This document shows, one piece after another, positions 8,597 through 16,072 of a DNA stretch of 64,000 nt. The stretch is from Streptomyces coffeae (GTDB lineage: Bacteria; Actinomycetota; Actinomycetes; Streptomycetales; Streptomycetaceae): the NCBI RefSeq assembly GCF_016741875.1, contig NZ_JAERRF010000006.1:310001-374000 (forward strand). Reading direction: 5' to 3'. The notes beneath the pieces are model-generated. The model saw only the letters and a program-made list of their open reading frames with translations, had not been told where the DNA came from and made no database searches. Position numbers and translations under genes: made by a program. Each line of letters starts with the position of its first letter. Within the stretch, counting starts at the first letter, position 1.

Positions 8597-9727
8597 ATGC
8601 GAGTGATAGTCGTCGGAGCCGGCGTGGTGGGAACCATGCACGCCTGGCACGCCGTGGAACGCGGCCATGAAGTCCTGCACATCGAACGTGAGACGGAGGC
8701 CAGGGGCGCCTCCCTGCGCAACTTCGGTCTGGTGTGGGTCAGCGGCCGCGCCGGTGGCGAGGAGCTGGAGACCGCATTGCGCGCCCGGGTCCTGTGGGAG
8801 AGCGTCGGCGACCGGGTCCCCGCCCTGGGCTTCCGGCCCAACGGCTCCCTCACCGTTGTCCGCGACGAGACCGAACTCGCGGTCGCCGAGGCCGCCGCCC
8901 AGCGCTCCGACGCCGCCGCCCGCGGCTACAAGCTGCTCGGCCCCGACGAGACGCGTCTGCTCAACCCGGCCCTGCGCGGTCCGCTGCTCGGCGCCCTGTG
9001 GTGCGAGCGCGACGCCGCGGTCGAACCGCGTACCGCCCAGCGGGCGCTGAAGACTGCGCTGCTCGCCTCCGGCCGCTACACCTACCTCGGCGGGCGCGAG
9101 GTCCGTGAGGTGCGCGACGGTTCGAGCGGCCCCGCCGTCCGCGACGACCACGGCGATGTGCACCGCGGCGACACCGTGGTGCTGTGCACCGGAGCCTGGC
9201 TGGGCGGGCTGGTCCGGGAGCTGGCCCCCGAACTGCCGGTGCGCCGGGTCCGGTTGCAGATGATGCAGTCCGCGCCGCTCGGCGAGGAGCTGACCACCTC
9301 CGTCGCCGACGCCGACAGCTTCCGCTACTACCCGGCCTACGGCGGCGCAGCCCTGGACACCCTGGCCGCCGCCCGGCCGCAGCCGCCCGTCGCCGCCGAA
9401 CACCGGATGCAACTGCTCATGGTGCAGCGCAAGGACGGCGGGCTCACCATCGGCGACACCCATGAGTACGAGGACCCCTTCGACTTCGACGTCGTCGAGG
9501 ACCCGTACGACCACCTCACCGCGACCGTCGAAGGTGTCCTCGGCCGCCCCCTGCCGAGGATCCACCGACGCTGGGCCGGGGTGTACGCGCAGTGCACCGA
9601 CACCTCTCGGGTGATCCACCGGGAGCAGGTACGCGACGGAGTGTGGCTGGTCACCGGGCCGGGCGGCCGCGGAATGACCTGCGCCCCCGCCATCGCCGAG
9701 ACCACCGCAGACGAACTGGGCTGGTAG
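8597..9727 (+). CDS. FAD-dependent oxidoreductase of phosphonate catabolism (TIGR03364 type)
   Basis: 376 residues from ATG 8597, preceded by AAGGAG. The N-terminal dinucleotide-binding motif VVGAGVVGTMHAWHAVERGH (about 4-24) and the DAO-type C-terminal GPGGRGMTCAPAIAE (about 352-367) place it in the glycine/D-amino-acid oxidase fold family. Proteins of this exact type are found beside phosphonatase-like hydrolases and 2-aminoethylphosphonate transporters. The likely reaction is oxidative deamination of 2-aminoethylphosphonate or an N-methylated derivative to phosphonoacetaldehyde; this is inference from family and context. First gene of the operon, with 5 bp between its stop and the hydrolase start. 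Confidence 0.88.
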   Translation: MRVIVVGAGVVGTMHAWHAVERGHEVLHIERETEARGASLRNFGLVWVSGRAGGEELETALRARVLWESVGDRVPALGFRPNGSLTVVRDETELAVAEAAAQRSDAAARGYKLLGPDETRLLNPALRGPLLGALWCERDAAVEPRTAQRALKTALLASGRYTYLGGREVREVRDGSSGPAVRDDHGDVHRGDTVVLCTGAWLGGLVRELAPELPVRRVRLQMMQSAPLGEELTTSVADADSFRYYPAYGGAALDTLAAARPQPPVAAEHRMQLLMVQRKDGGLTIGDTHEYEDPFDFDVVEDPYDHLTATVEGVLGRPLPRIHRRWAGVYAQCTDTSRVIHREQVRDGVWLVTGPGGRGMTCAPAIAETTADELGW

Positions 9728-9732
9728 GAGAC

Positions 9733-10434
9733 ATGACCGAGAACCACAACACCCCCGCCATCGACCTCGCCGTGCTCGACATGGCCGGTACCACCGTCGC
9801 CGACGGCGGCCTGGTGGAGCAGGCGTTCGCCGCGGCCGCCGAACGGCTCGGCGTCACCCCCGGCTCCCCGGAACACACCCGCCAACTCGACTATGTCCGC
9901 GCCACGATGGGGGAGTCCAAGATCTCCGTCTTCCGCCATCTCTTCGGTGACGAGGGTCGCGCCCAGCAGGCCAACACCGCCTTCGAGGAGGCCTACCACG
10001 ACCTTGTCGACGGCGGGCGGTGCACCGCGCTCCCCGGTGCCGCCGAGGCCATCGAGACCCTGCGGAAGGCCGGGACCAAGGTGGTGCTCACCACCGGTTT
10101 CTCCCGCGCCACCCAGGACCGCATCCTCGACGCCCTCGGCTGGCGGGAGCTGGCCGATCTCACCCTGTGCCCCGCGGACGCCGGACGCGGCCGGCCCTAC
10201 CCCGACATGGTGCTCACCGCACTGCTGCGCACCGGCACCGACGACGTCCGGTCGGTCGCGGTCTGCGGCGACACCTCGTACGACATGCTCACCGGGCGAC
10301 GCGCGGGCGCGTCCGTCGTGGCGGGCGTCCTCACCGGGGCACACGGGCGGGAACAGCTGACCGGGGCCGGGGCGACCCATGTGCTGCCATCGATCGCCGG
10401 TCTGCTCGAGCTGCTCGCCGTCCGGGCGGCCTGA
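9733..10434 (+). CDS. Phosphonatase-like HAD hydrolase (phosphonoacetaldehyde hydrolase-like)
   Basis: 233 residues. HAD motif I is LDMAGTT with nucleophile Asp16. The segment VRATMGESK (about 55-63) aligns with the MG-x-x-K segment of PhnX, so the Schiff-base lysine used to activate phosphonoacetaldehyde (Lys63 here) appears to be kept. Motif II is LTTGFSR and motif III/IV is VAVCGDTSYD. It would cleave the C-P bond of phosphonoacetaldehyde to acetaldehyde and phosphate, completing 2-aminoethylphosphonate breakdown after the FAD enzyme. The stop is one base before the ATPase start, so translation is probably coupled. TIGR03351-type members are less well tested than true PhnX. Confidence 0.87.
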   Translation: MTENHNTPAIDLAVLDMAGTTVADGGLVEQAFAAAAERLGVTPGSPEHTRQLDYVRATMGESKISVFRHLFGDEGRAQQANTAFEEAYHDLVDGGRCTALPGAAEAIETLRKAGTKVVLTTGFSRATQDRILDALGWRELADLTLCPADAGRGRPYPDMVLTALLRTGTDDVRSVAVCGDTSYDMLTGRRAGASVVAGVLTGAHGREQLTGAGATHVLPSIAGLLELLAVRAA

Positions 10435-10435
10435 G

Positions 10436-11584
10436 ATGACCGCCGCCATGTCCGTGGCCGCGCCGGCCGCCGTCGACACCCGCCCGGCCGGGATCCGCTT
10501 CGACCAGGTGTCCGTCGCCTACGGCAAGCACACCGTGCTCGACGGACTCGACCTGACCGTGGAACCCGGGGAGTTGATGGCCCTCCTCGGCCCGTCCGGC
10601 TCCGGCAAGACCACCGCCCTGCGTGCGGTCGCCGGATTCGTCCGGCCCGTCTCCGGACGGGTGTTCCTCGGCGATCGGGACGTCACCGCGCTTCCCCCGC
10701 ACCGGCGGGGCATCGGGATGGTCGTCCAGGGCTACGCCCTCTTTCCGCACATGCGGGTCGCGGACAACGTCGCCTTCGGGCTCAAGGCCCGCAAGTCGCC
10801 CCGCCGCGAGATCGCCGAACGGGTCGCGGAGGCACTGGAGATGACGGGCATGGCGGCGTACGCCCGGCGGTATCCGCGCGAGCTGTCGGGCGGACAGCAG
10901 CAGCGTGTGGCCATCGCGCGCGCCCTGGCGATCCGTCCCTCGGTGCTGCTCCTGGACGAACCGCTGTCCGCGCTCGACGCCCGGCTGCGTTCCGGGATGC
11001 TCGCCGAACTGGCCCGGCTGCACCGCGAGTTGCCCGATGTCTCGATTCTCTATGTCACCCATGACCAGATCGAGGCGCTGACCCTCGCCGACCGGATCGC
11101 GGTGATGGACCACGCCCGGCTCCAGGACTGCGGCACCCCGCAGGAGCTCTACCGGCGCCCGCGTACCGCCTTCACCGCCTCCTTCGTCGGCAACGCCAAT
11201 CTGCTGCCGGTGACCCTGGGAGAGGAGGGGCCCGACGGGACCGTCGGCGCCGCCCTCGGCGCCACCCGGCTGCGGGTCCACGGCGGTGGGGCGCCCGCTT
11301 CCCCCGGTGCCACCGCCACCCTGTGCGTACGTCCGCATCTGGTCGGGCTCGGACCGGGCCCCAACACCCTGCGCGGCACCGTCGCCGAGGTGCAGTGGCG
11401 CGGCGCGACGCACCGCCTGCTGGTGGACATCGCGGGCATCCGGCTCAAGGCCGACGTCCGTGAACTGCGCACCCCGCCCGCGCTCGGAGCCGAGGTGGAG
11501 CTGCACTTCGCTGCCGAGGACGCGGTGCTGCTCCCGGCCACCGCCGCGCCCGAAGCGGTCCCGGGCGGTGGCGGCCATGGCTGA
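10436..11584 (+). CDS. phnT: ABC transporter ATPase for 2-aminoethylphosphonate
   Basis: 382 residues from ATG 10436. Walker A GPSGSGKTT, Q-loop VVQGYALFPH, signature LSGGQQQR, Walker B LLLDEP and switch histidine VTHD are all present. The C-terminal 110 residues form a TOBE-type regulatory domain (from about 265). The importer belongs to the spermidine/iron/2-AEP group, whose two permeases and binding protein are encoded directly downstream. It energises uptake of 2-aminoethylphosphonate or a similar phosphonate. Its last 8 bases overlap the start of the first permease gene. Confidence 0.85.
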   Translation: MTAAMSVAAPAAVDTRPAGIRFDQVSVAYGKHTVLDGLDLTVEPGELMALLGPSGSGKTTALRAVAGFVRPVSGRVFLGDRDVTALPPHRRGIGMVVQGYALFPHMRVADNVAFGLKARKSPRREIAERVAEALEMTGMAAYARRYPRELSGGQQQRVAIARALAIRPSVLLLDEPLSALDARLRSGMLAELARLHRELPDVSILYVTHDQIEALTLADRIAVMDHARLQDCGTPQELYRRPRTAFTASFVGNANLLPVTLGEEGPDGTVGAALGATRLRVHGGGAPASPGATATLCVRPHLVGLGPGPNTLRGTVAEVQWRGATHRLLVDIAGIRLKADVRELRTPPALGAEVELHFAAEDAVLLPATAAPEAVPGGGGHG

Positions 11585-12446
11585 GGTGGTGCGACGGCCC
11601 GCCATGGCCCGGAAGACCGGGGGACGTTCGGTGTCCGGCCGACTGTGGGCGCTGCCGCCGATCGCCGCGCTCGGGGTGTTCTTCCTCCATCCGCTCGCCC
11701 TCGTCGTCCAGCAGTCCTTCACCCCGGACGAGGGCGGCACCTCGGCGGAGCCCTACACCGAGCTGTTCGCCGCCGAGGTCTTCCACGAGGCGCTGACCAC
11801 CACCGTCTGGATCGCCCTCGCCTCCACCGCGGGCTGTCTGGCGCTCGGTTTGTCGCTCGCCCTCGTCATCGCCTTCGTCCCGTTCCCCGGCGGGAAGGCG
11901 GTGTCGAAGTTCATCGATGTCTTCCTCTCCTTCCCCTCCTTCCTGATCACCCTGGCGCTGCTGTTCCTCTACGGCACCACCGGCGTGGCCAATGGGCTGT
12001 GGACCGGCGCCACCGGCGCGGCCACCGGACCCTTCGATTTCCTCACCACACCCTGGGGTGTGGTGCTCGCCGAGATCACCTACTTCACGCCCTTCGTGAT
12101 GCGTCCGCTGCTCGCCGCCTTCTCCCAGCTCGACACCGCACAGCTCGATGTCGCGTCCTCGCTCGGCGCACGCCCGCTGCGGATCGTGCGGCGGGTGATC
12201 CTCCCCGAGGCGCTGCCCGCGCTCGCCGCCGGAGGCAGCCTGGTGCTGGTGATGTGCCTCAACGAGTTCGGCATCGTGCTCTTCACCGGGGCCAAGGGCG
12301 TGACCACCCTGCCGATGCTCGTCTACACCAAGGCCATCCTCGAGTCCGACTACCCCTCCGCCTGCGCCGTCGCCGTCGTCAACGTCCTTCTCTCGGTGGG
12401 GCTCTACGGCCTGTACAGGGTGGTGAGCCGTCGTGCTGGTGCATAG
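11577..12446 (+). CDS. phnU: 2-Aminoethylphosphonate ABC transporter permease 1
   Basis: 289 residues. The start at ATG 11577 overlaps the ATPase gene by 8 bp; an alternative ATG at 11604 would lie just after it. About six membrane helices are visible, beginning LWALPPIAALGVFFLHPLALVV. The inner-membrane permease EAA-type loop is GARPLRIVRRVILPEALPAL (about 200-219), which contacts the ATPase. It pairs with the next permease to form the channel. The 2-AEP assignment is from cluster context; closely related permeases carry iron or spermidine. Confidence 0.83.
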   Translation: MAEVVRRPAMARKTGGRSVSGRLWALPPIAALGVFFLHPLALVVQQSFTPDEGGTSAEPYTELFAAEVFHEALTTTVWIALASTAGCLALGLSLALVIAFVPFPGGKAVSKFIDVFLSFPSFLITLALLFLYGTTGVANGLWTGATGAATGPFDFLTTPWGVVLAEITYFTPFVMRPLLAAFSQLDTAQLDVASSLGARPLRIVRRVILPEALPALAAGGSLVLVMCLNEFGIVLFTGAKGVTTLPMLVYTKAILESDYPSACAVAVVNVLLSVGLYGLYRVVSRRAGA

Positions 12447-13230
12447 CCGCGCCGCCCGCTGGGGCGTCTGGACCGTCTTCCTGCTGCTCTTCCTGCCCCT
12501 GTTCGCCCTGCCGCTGCTCGTCATCGTGGCCGCCTCGCTGTCGCGCTCATGGAGCGGTGTGCTGCCGTCCGGGCCGACCGGCGGCCACTACACCTCCGCC
12601 GTCCACGGCGACGCGCTCACCGCGCTGACCACCAGCCTGATCACGGCCGTGGCCGCGAGTCTGCTGGCCCTGGCCGCCGGTACCTGGGCCGCGCTCGCCG
12701 CCTCCGGTGCCGGGCGGCGGACGCGCCGGGTACTCGACGCGCTGTTCATGCTGCCGGTGGCCGTGCCGTCCGTGGTGGTCGGTCTCGCCGTGCTGGTGGC
12801 GTTCAGCAAGCCGCCGATGCTGCTCAACGGCACCCCGTCGATCGTGATCGTCGCCCACACCGTCCTGGTGACCGCCTTCGCCTACCAGTCCGTCTCGGCG
12901 GCCCTGGCCCGGCTGGACCCCGCCTACGAACAGGCCGCCGCGGGTCTGGGCGCCCGCCCCGGCTATGTGCTGTGGCGGGTCACCCTGCCCCTGCTGCTCC
13001 CGTCGCTCACCGCGGCGGCGGGGCTGTGCTTCGCCCTGTCCATGGGCGAGCTCAGCGCCACGATGATGCTCTATCCGCCGGACTGGCTGCCGCTGCCGGT
13101 CCGGATCTTCTCGGCCACCGACCGGGGCTCCCTCTTCACCGGCTCCGCGGTCGCCGTCGTCCTCATGGGAACGACGCTGCTCGTCCTGCTCGCCGTCTCC
13201 CGCATCCGCACCAGAGCCACCTTCCGCTAG
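12433..13230 (+). CDS. phnV: 2-Aminoethylphosphonate ABC transporter permease 2
   Basis: 265 residues from GTG 12433, overlapping the first permease by 14 bp. About six membrane helices; the first is GVWTVFLLLFLPLFALPLLV. The EAA loop with QAAAGLGARPGYVLWRVTLP (about 175-194) is the ATPase docking site. With the upstream permease it makes the heterodimeric membrane part of the importer. The stop is 15 bp before the binding-protein start, with GGAG in between. Confidence 0.83.
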   Translation: MLVHSRAARWGVWTVFLLLFLPLFALPLLVIVAASLSRSWSGVLPSGPTGGHYTSAVHGDALTALTTSLITAVAASLLALAAGTWAALAASGAGRRTRRVLDALFMLPVAVPSVVVGLAVLVAFSKPPMLLNGTPSIVIVAHTVLVTAFAYQSVSAALARLDPAYEQAAAGLGARPGYVLWRVTLPLLLPSLTAAAGLCFALSMGELSATMMLYPPDWLPLPVRIFSATDRGSLFTGSAVAVVLMGTTLLVLLAVSRIRTRATFR

Positions 13231-13245
13231 GAGAAGCGAAACGTC

Positions 13246-14304
13246 ATGTCCCGCGCACTCAAGCCGATCGCCGCCGTCGGCGGGGTCCTTGTCCTCGCCG
13301 TGTACCTCACCGCCTGCGGTGGTGCCACCGCCGATCCCCACGCCAAGGTCGTCACCGTCTACAGCGCCGACGGGCTCAAGGGCGAGAGCGGTGACGGCTG
13401 GTACGACAAGGTCTTCAAGGACTTCGAGAAGCAGACCGGTATCAAGGTCGAGTACGTGGAGGGCGGCTCCGGCGAGATCGTGCAGCGCGCCGTCCGCGAG
13501 AAGGCCAACACCCAGGCCGATGTGCTGGTCACCCTGCCGCCGTTCATCCAGCAGGCCGACGCCAAGGGGCTGCTGGACCGCTACGCGCCGAAGGGGGCGG
13601 ACACGGTCGCCGCCTCCGACAAGTCCGCCGAGGACACCTGGACCTCCGTCGTCAACAACTACGCCGGGTTCATCTACAACAAGAAGCAGCTGAAGACCGC
13701 GCCCACCACCTGGGAGCAGCTCCTCGACGGTTCGTACCGCGGCAAGGTGCAGTACAGCACCCCCGGGGTCGCGGGTGACGGCACGGCGGTGGTCATCAAG
13801 GCCATCCATGACTTCGGAGGCAAGGAAGCGGCGCTGGACTATCTGAAGAAGCTCCAGTCCAACAATGTCGGCCCGTCCTCCTCGACGAGCAAGCTGGCGC
13901 CGAAGGTCGACAAGGGTGAGATCCACGTCGCCAACGGCGATGTCCAGATGAACTACGCCCAGTCCCGGTCCATGCCGAACCTCGGCATATGGTTCCCGGC
14001 CAAGCGGGGCGGCAAGCCCACCACCTTCCCGCTGCCCTACGCCGCCGGGCTGGTCAAGAACGCGCCCCATGAGGGCAACGCCAAGAAGCTGCTGGACTTC
14101 ATGCTCACCGAGGCCGCTCAGAAGCAGGTCAGTGGGATCGGCGGCGGATTCTCGGCCCGTACGGACATCAAGGCCACGGACGCCAACGCCCGCGCGCTGG
14201 CGGAGATCATGAAGGGTGTCCAGATCTTCCACCCGGACTGGAAGGACATCGACGACCACCTCGACGCGTACATCGACGGCTGGAAATCGGCCACCGGCAG
14301 CTGA
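13246..14304 (+). CDS. phnS: 2-Aminoethylphosphonate-binding lipoprotein of the ABC importer
   Basis: 352 residues. Signal peptide with lipobox LTAC (Cys24), so the mature protein is anchored outside the membrane. The remainder is a type II periplasmic-binding fold: VVTVYSADGLKGESGDGWYD, then a VEGGSGEIVQRAVREKAN segment and the hinge pattern NNYAGFIYNKKQ. This matches the TIGR03261 2-AEP-binding proteins more than iron-binding relatives, because the Tyr pair for iron is not obvious. Last gene of the operon. A strong terminator follows 16 bp after its stop. Start supported by TAGGAG. Confidence 0.85.
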   Translation: MSRALKPIAAVGGVLVLAVYLTACGGATADPHAKVVTVYSADGLKGESGDGWYDKVFKDFEKQTGIKVEYVEGGSGEIVQRAVREKANTQADVLVTLPPFIQQADAKGLLDRYAPKGADTVAASDKSAEDTWTSVVNNYAGFIYNKKQLKTAPTTWEQLLDGSYRGKVQYSTPGVAGDGTAVVIKAIHDFGGKEAALDYLKKLQSNNVGPSSSTSKLAPKVDKGEIHVANGDVQMNYAQSRSMPNLGIWFPAKRGGKPTTFPLPYAAGLVKNAPHEGNAKKLLDFMLTEAAQKQVSGIGGGFSARTDIKATDANARALAEIMKGVQIFHPDWKDIDDHLDAYIDGWKSATGS

Positions 14305-14320
14305 TCTCCCCGGATCGAAG

Positions 14321-14359
14321 CGGTCCATGGCGCTGAGTGGCGCGCCATGGACCGTTTTT
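14321..14359 (+). terminator. Strong rho-independent terminator closing the phosphonate operon
   Basis: Perfect 13-bp stem, CGGTCCATGGCGC at 14321-14333 and its complement at 14342-14354, 8-base loop, then TTTTT at 14355-14359. It isolates the phosphonate operon from the peptide cluster downstream. Confidence 0.93.
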
Positions 14360-14390
14360 CTTTGGCCAACTGGCTTGATTTGACTGTCTG

Positions 14391-14420
14391 TTGACACTCC
14401 ATTGACGATTCTTTTACTGT
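14391..14420 (+). promoter_or_regulatory. Candidate vegetative-type promoter of the peptide cluster
   Basis: TTGACA at 14391-14396 and TACTGT at 14415-14420 are separated by 18 bp, inside a conspicuously AT-rich patch (14360-14425). The precursor ATG is 71 bp downstream of the -10 element. TTGACT at 14380-14385 and TTGACG at 14402-14407 are alternative -35 elements. Confidence 0.6.
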
Positions 14421-14490
14421 CTGAACGCGGCGGCAGCAACATCAACTTTAGCCGCCCACCGTTCCCCCTTCCCCATTCCGGAGGTGTCAG

Positions 14491-14646
14491 ATGGAGCAGC
14501 TGATCAAGAAGATGGCTCAGGACGAGGTCTGGAAGAGCTGGGTCGCCGCCAACTCCGCCCAGGGCGGTGCCAAGGACGGCTGCATCAGCGCGTCCTCGAA
14601 GGAGGGCTGCATCAGCGCGGCGGGCAAGACGGGCTGTATCTCCTGA
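14491..14646 (+). CDS. Candidate RiPP precursor peptide with three GCIS repeats
   Basis: 51 codons, below usual gene-calling length, from ATG 14491 with a perfect GGAGG (14480-14484) six bases upstream. Residues 1-25 form a plausible helical leader (MEQLIKKMAQDEVWKSWVAA and NSAQG). Residues 26-51 are three copies of a 9-residue unit: GAKDGCISA, SSKEGCISA and AGKTGCIS. Lys, Gly, Cys, Ile and Ser are invariant, so Cys31, Cys40 and Cys49 are exactly 9 apart and the chain ends on the third Ser. A repetitive C-terminal core behind a leader, next to an adenylating enzyme and an exporter, is the architecture of a ribosomally made, modified peptide. The first two repeats share GGCTGCATCAGCGCG at DNA level, suggesting duplication. 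Confidence 0.85.
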   Translation: MEQLIKKMAQDEVWKSWVAANSAQGGAKDGCISASSKEGCISAAGKTGCIS

Positions 14647-14667
14647 CCCGTCGCTCTCCGAGCGCGA

Positions 14668-14741
14668 CCGGGGTGGGGCGGACGGGCTCAAGCGGACCGG
14701 CGGCCCCACCCCGGCATGTCCACGCCCCGCCCGTGCGGGGC
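14668..14741 (+). terminator. Tandem hairpins between precursor and enzyme gene, likely attenuator
   Basis: Hairpin 1 is a perfect 12-bp stem, CCGGGGTGGGGC at 14668-14679 with its complement at 14703-14714, 23-base loop. Hairpin 2 is GCCCCGC (14724-14730), loop CCGT, GCGGGGC (14735-14741), followed by a C/T-rich stretch. Such structures after a precursor gene usually let most transcripts stop, so that peptide is made in excess over its enzymes. Confidence 0.65.
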
Positions 14742-14772
14742 CTTCGTCTCTTCGAGGACGCCCAAGGTGGCC

Positions 14773-16011
14773 ATGGACGACCAGCCGACACCCGACATCA
14801 TCGACCAGGTACGGAACATCCCGCTGTACCGCGAGTCGATCGAGCGGGGACACTTTCCCGTACTGGAAAAGACCGAGATAGCCCGCGACTTCCCGCACAA
14901 CTGGATGACGCCGGAGCTCGCCCGCGCCCTGGAGACCGGCGCGGCGGAGTATGTGCTGTCCACCGGCACCAACCACGCCCGGATGCGGCTCATCCGGCCC
15001 CCGTACTTCCTGCTCCACTCCTACTACCGGCTGTGGAGCGAACATCCGGACATCGCCCACACCTGGCACGACGGATGCCAACGGGTCTCGCTGACCACCG
15101 TGCTCGCCACCGAACACGTCGCCCGGGTCAATGCCGCCAAACACGGAGGCGAACCGGAGAAGGTCCCCTCGCCGGCGGAACGGCGGCTGGACGACCGCAC
15201 GCTCTATCTCAACCTCCGGCTGGACCCCGCCCTCTGGGAACGCGCGGAGGTGGAGCGGATGCTCACCGAGATCCGCAGTGTCTGCGCAGCCCACCCCCAG
15301 GGCCGCTATCACCTCGACTGCTCCGGCTACCACCTGGCCCATCTGGTGCGCAAGGCGGACCAGTGGGGGATGTGGGACGACTTCCCCCGGCCCGCCAGCA
15401 TCATCCATGCCTACGAGTACACCCCGCGCGGCGTACGGCGGTATCTGCGCGAGCACTTCGACTGCCCTGTCATCGACCTCTTCGGCAGCACCGAGCTGGG
15501 TTATCTCTACTACAGCGACCGCGACGGCCGCTATCACCCCTATCTGGACCGGATGAGCGTCGAACTGCTCCCCGTGGCGCCCGGCAGCGACATCCACCGG
15601 CTTGTGGTCACCAGTGTGCGCAATCCTCATATGCCGCTGATCCGCTACAACTCGGGCGACTGCGTCCGCACCCTCGACGGCTCGTCCGACCCCGGAAAGG
15701 TCGCCGCCTTCTGCGGCCGTGAGAAGGAACTGCTGGACACCGCGCGCGGGCCGGTGGCACAGGCCGACCTCGACGACCGCATCGACTCCGTCTCATCCCG
15801 GATCTTCCTCCACCAACTGGTGCTCACGGGGGAGAAGGAGTGCCGGTTGCGCTACACCACCTTCGACGACCGCCCCCTGGAGGCCGAGGAGACCGCCGTC
15901 CTGGAGCACGGTACGGCCCAACTGACCGGACTCCACTGCGTCCTGGAGCACCGGACCCACCTGCCCATCGGCAGGTCCGGCAAGTACGCGTGGCTCGCCA
16001 CCGAGCGCTGA
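14773..16011 (+). CDS. PaaK/CoF-synthetase-like adenylate-forming enzyme of the peptide cluster
   Basis: 412 residues from ATG 14773 (AAGGTGG just upstream). An earlier in-frame ATG at 14716 lies between the hairpins and is unlikely. ANL-superfamily motifs are visible: phosphate-loop equivalent VLSTGTNHARMR (about 61-72), LFGSTELGYLY (about 237-247) matching the YGxTE motif, and IRYNSGDCVRTLDG (about 290-303) with the ribose-binding Asp. Near the C-terminus GRSGKYAW has a Lys in the position of the catalytic A10 lysine. Size and layout resemble phenylacetate-CoA ligase. There is no carrier-protein domain or partner. In this setting activation of a peptide carboxylate or a small acyl substrate for attachment to the precursor is the best inference. 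Confidence 0.82.
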   Translation: MDDQPTPDIIDQVRNIPLYRESIERGHFPVLEKTEIARDFPHNWMTPELARALETGAAEYVLSTGTNHARMRLIRPPYFLLHSYYRLWSEHPDIAHTWHDGCQRVSLTTVLATEHVARVNAAKHGGEPEKVPSPAERRLDDRTLYLNLRLDPALWERAEVERMLTEIRSVCAAHPQGRYHLDCSGYHLAHLVRKADQWGMWDDFPRPASIIHAYEYTPRGVRRYLREHFDCPVIDLFGSTELGYLYYSDRDGRYHPYLDRMSVELLPVAPGSDIHRLVVTSVRNPHMPLIRYNSGDCVRTLDGSSDPGKVAAFCGREKELLDTARGPVAQADLDDRIDSVSSRIFLHQLVLTGEKECRLRYTTFDDRPLEAEETAVLEHGTAQLTGLHCVLEHRTHLPIGRSGKYAWLATER

Positions 16012-16072
16012 TCCCCGGGTACCGACCCCCGAGCACCGCCCACCCGCCCCCCGACCACACCACGGACGGCCC

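Noticed and set aside
14716-14772. Upstream ATG for the adenylating enzyme
   Set aside because: It lies between two hairpins with no ribosome binding site and adds 19 non-family residues; ATG 14773 is better.
12547-15630. A 1027-residue open frame on the minus strand across the phosphonate and peptide genes
   Set aside because: It runs antisense through several well-supported genes and a terminator and shows no recognisable domain.
14484-15722. A long plus-strand frame beginning at the precursor ribosome binding site and running into the adenylating-enzyme gene in another frame
   Set aside because: It ignores the ATG spaced correctly from GGAGG, and its product is Arg/Pro/Gly-rich with no motif. 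The 51-codon frame has phased repeats and the downstream frame has ANL motifs.
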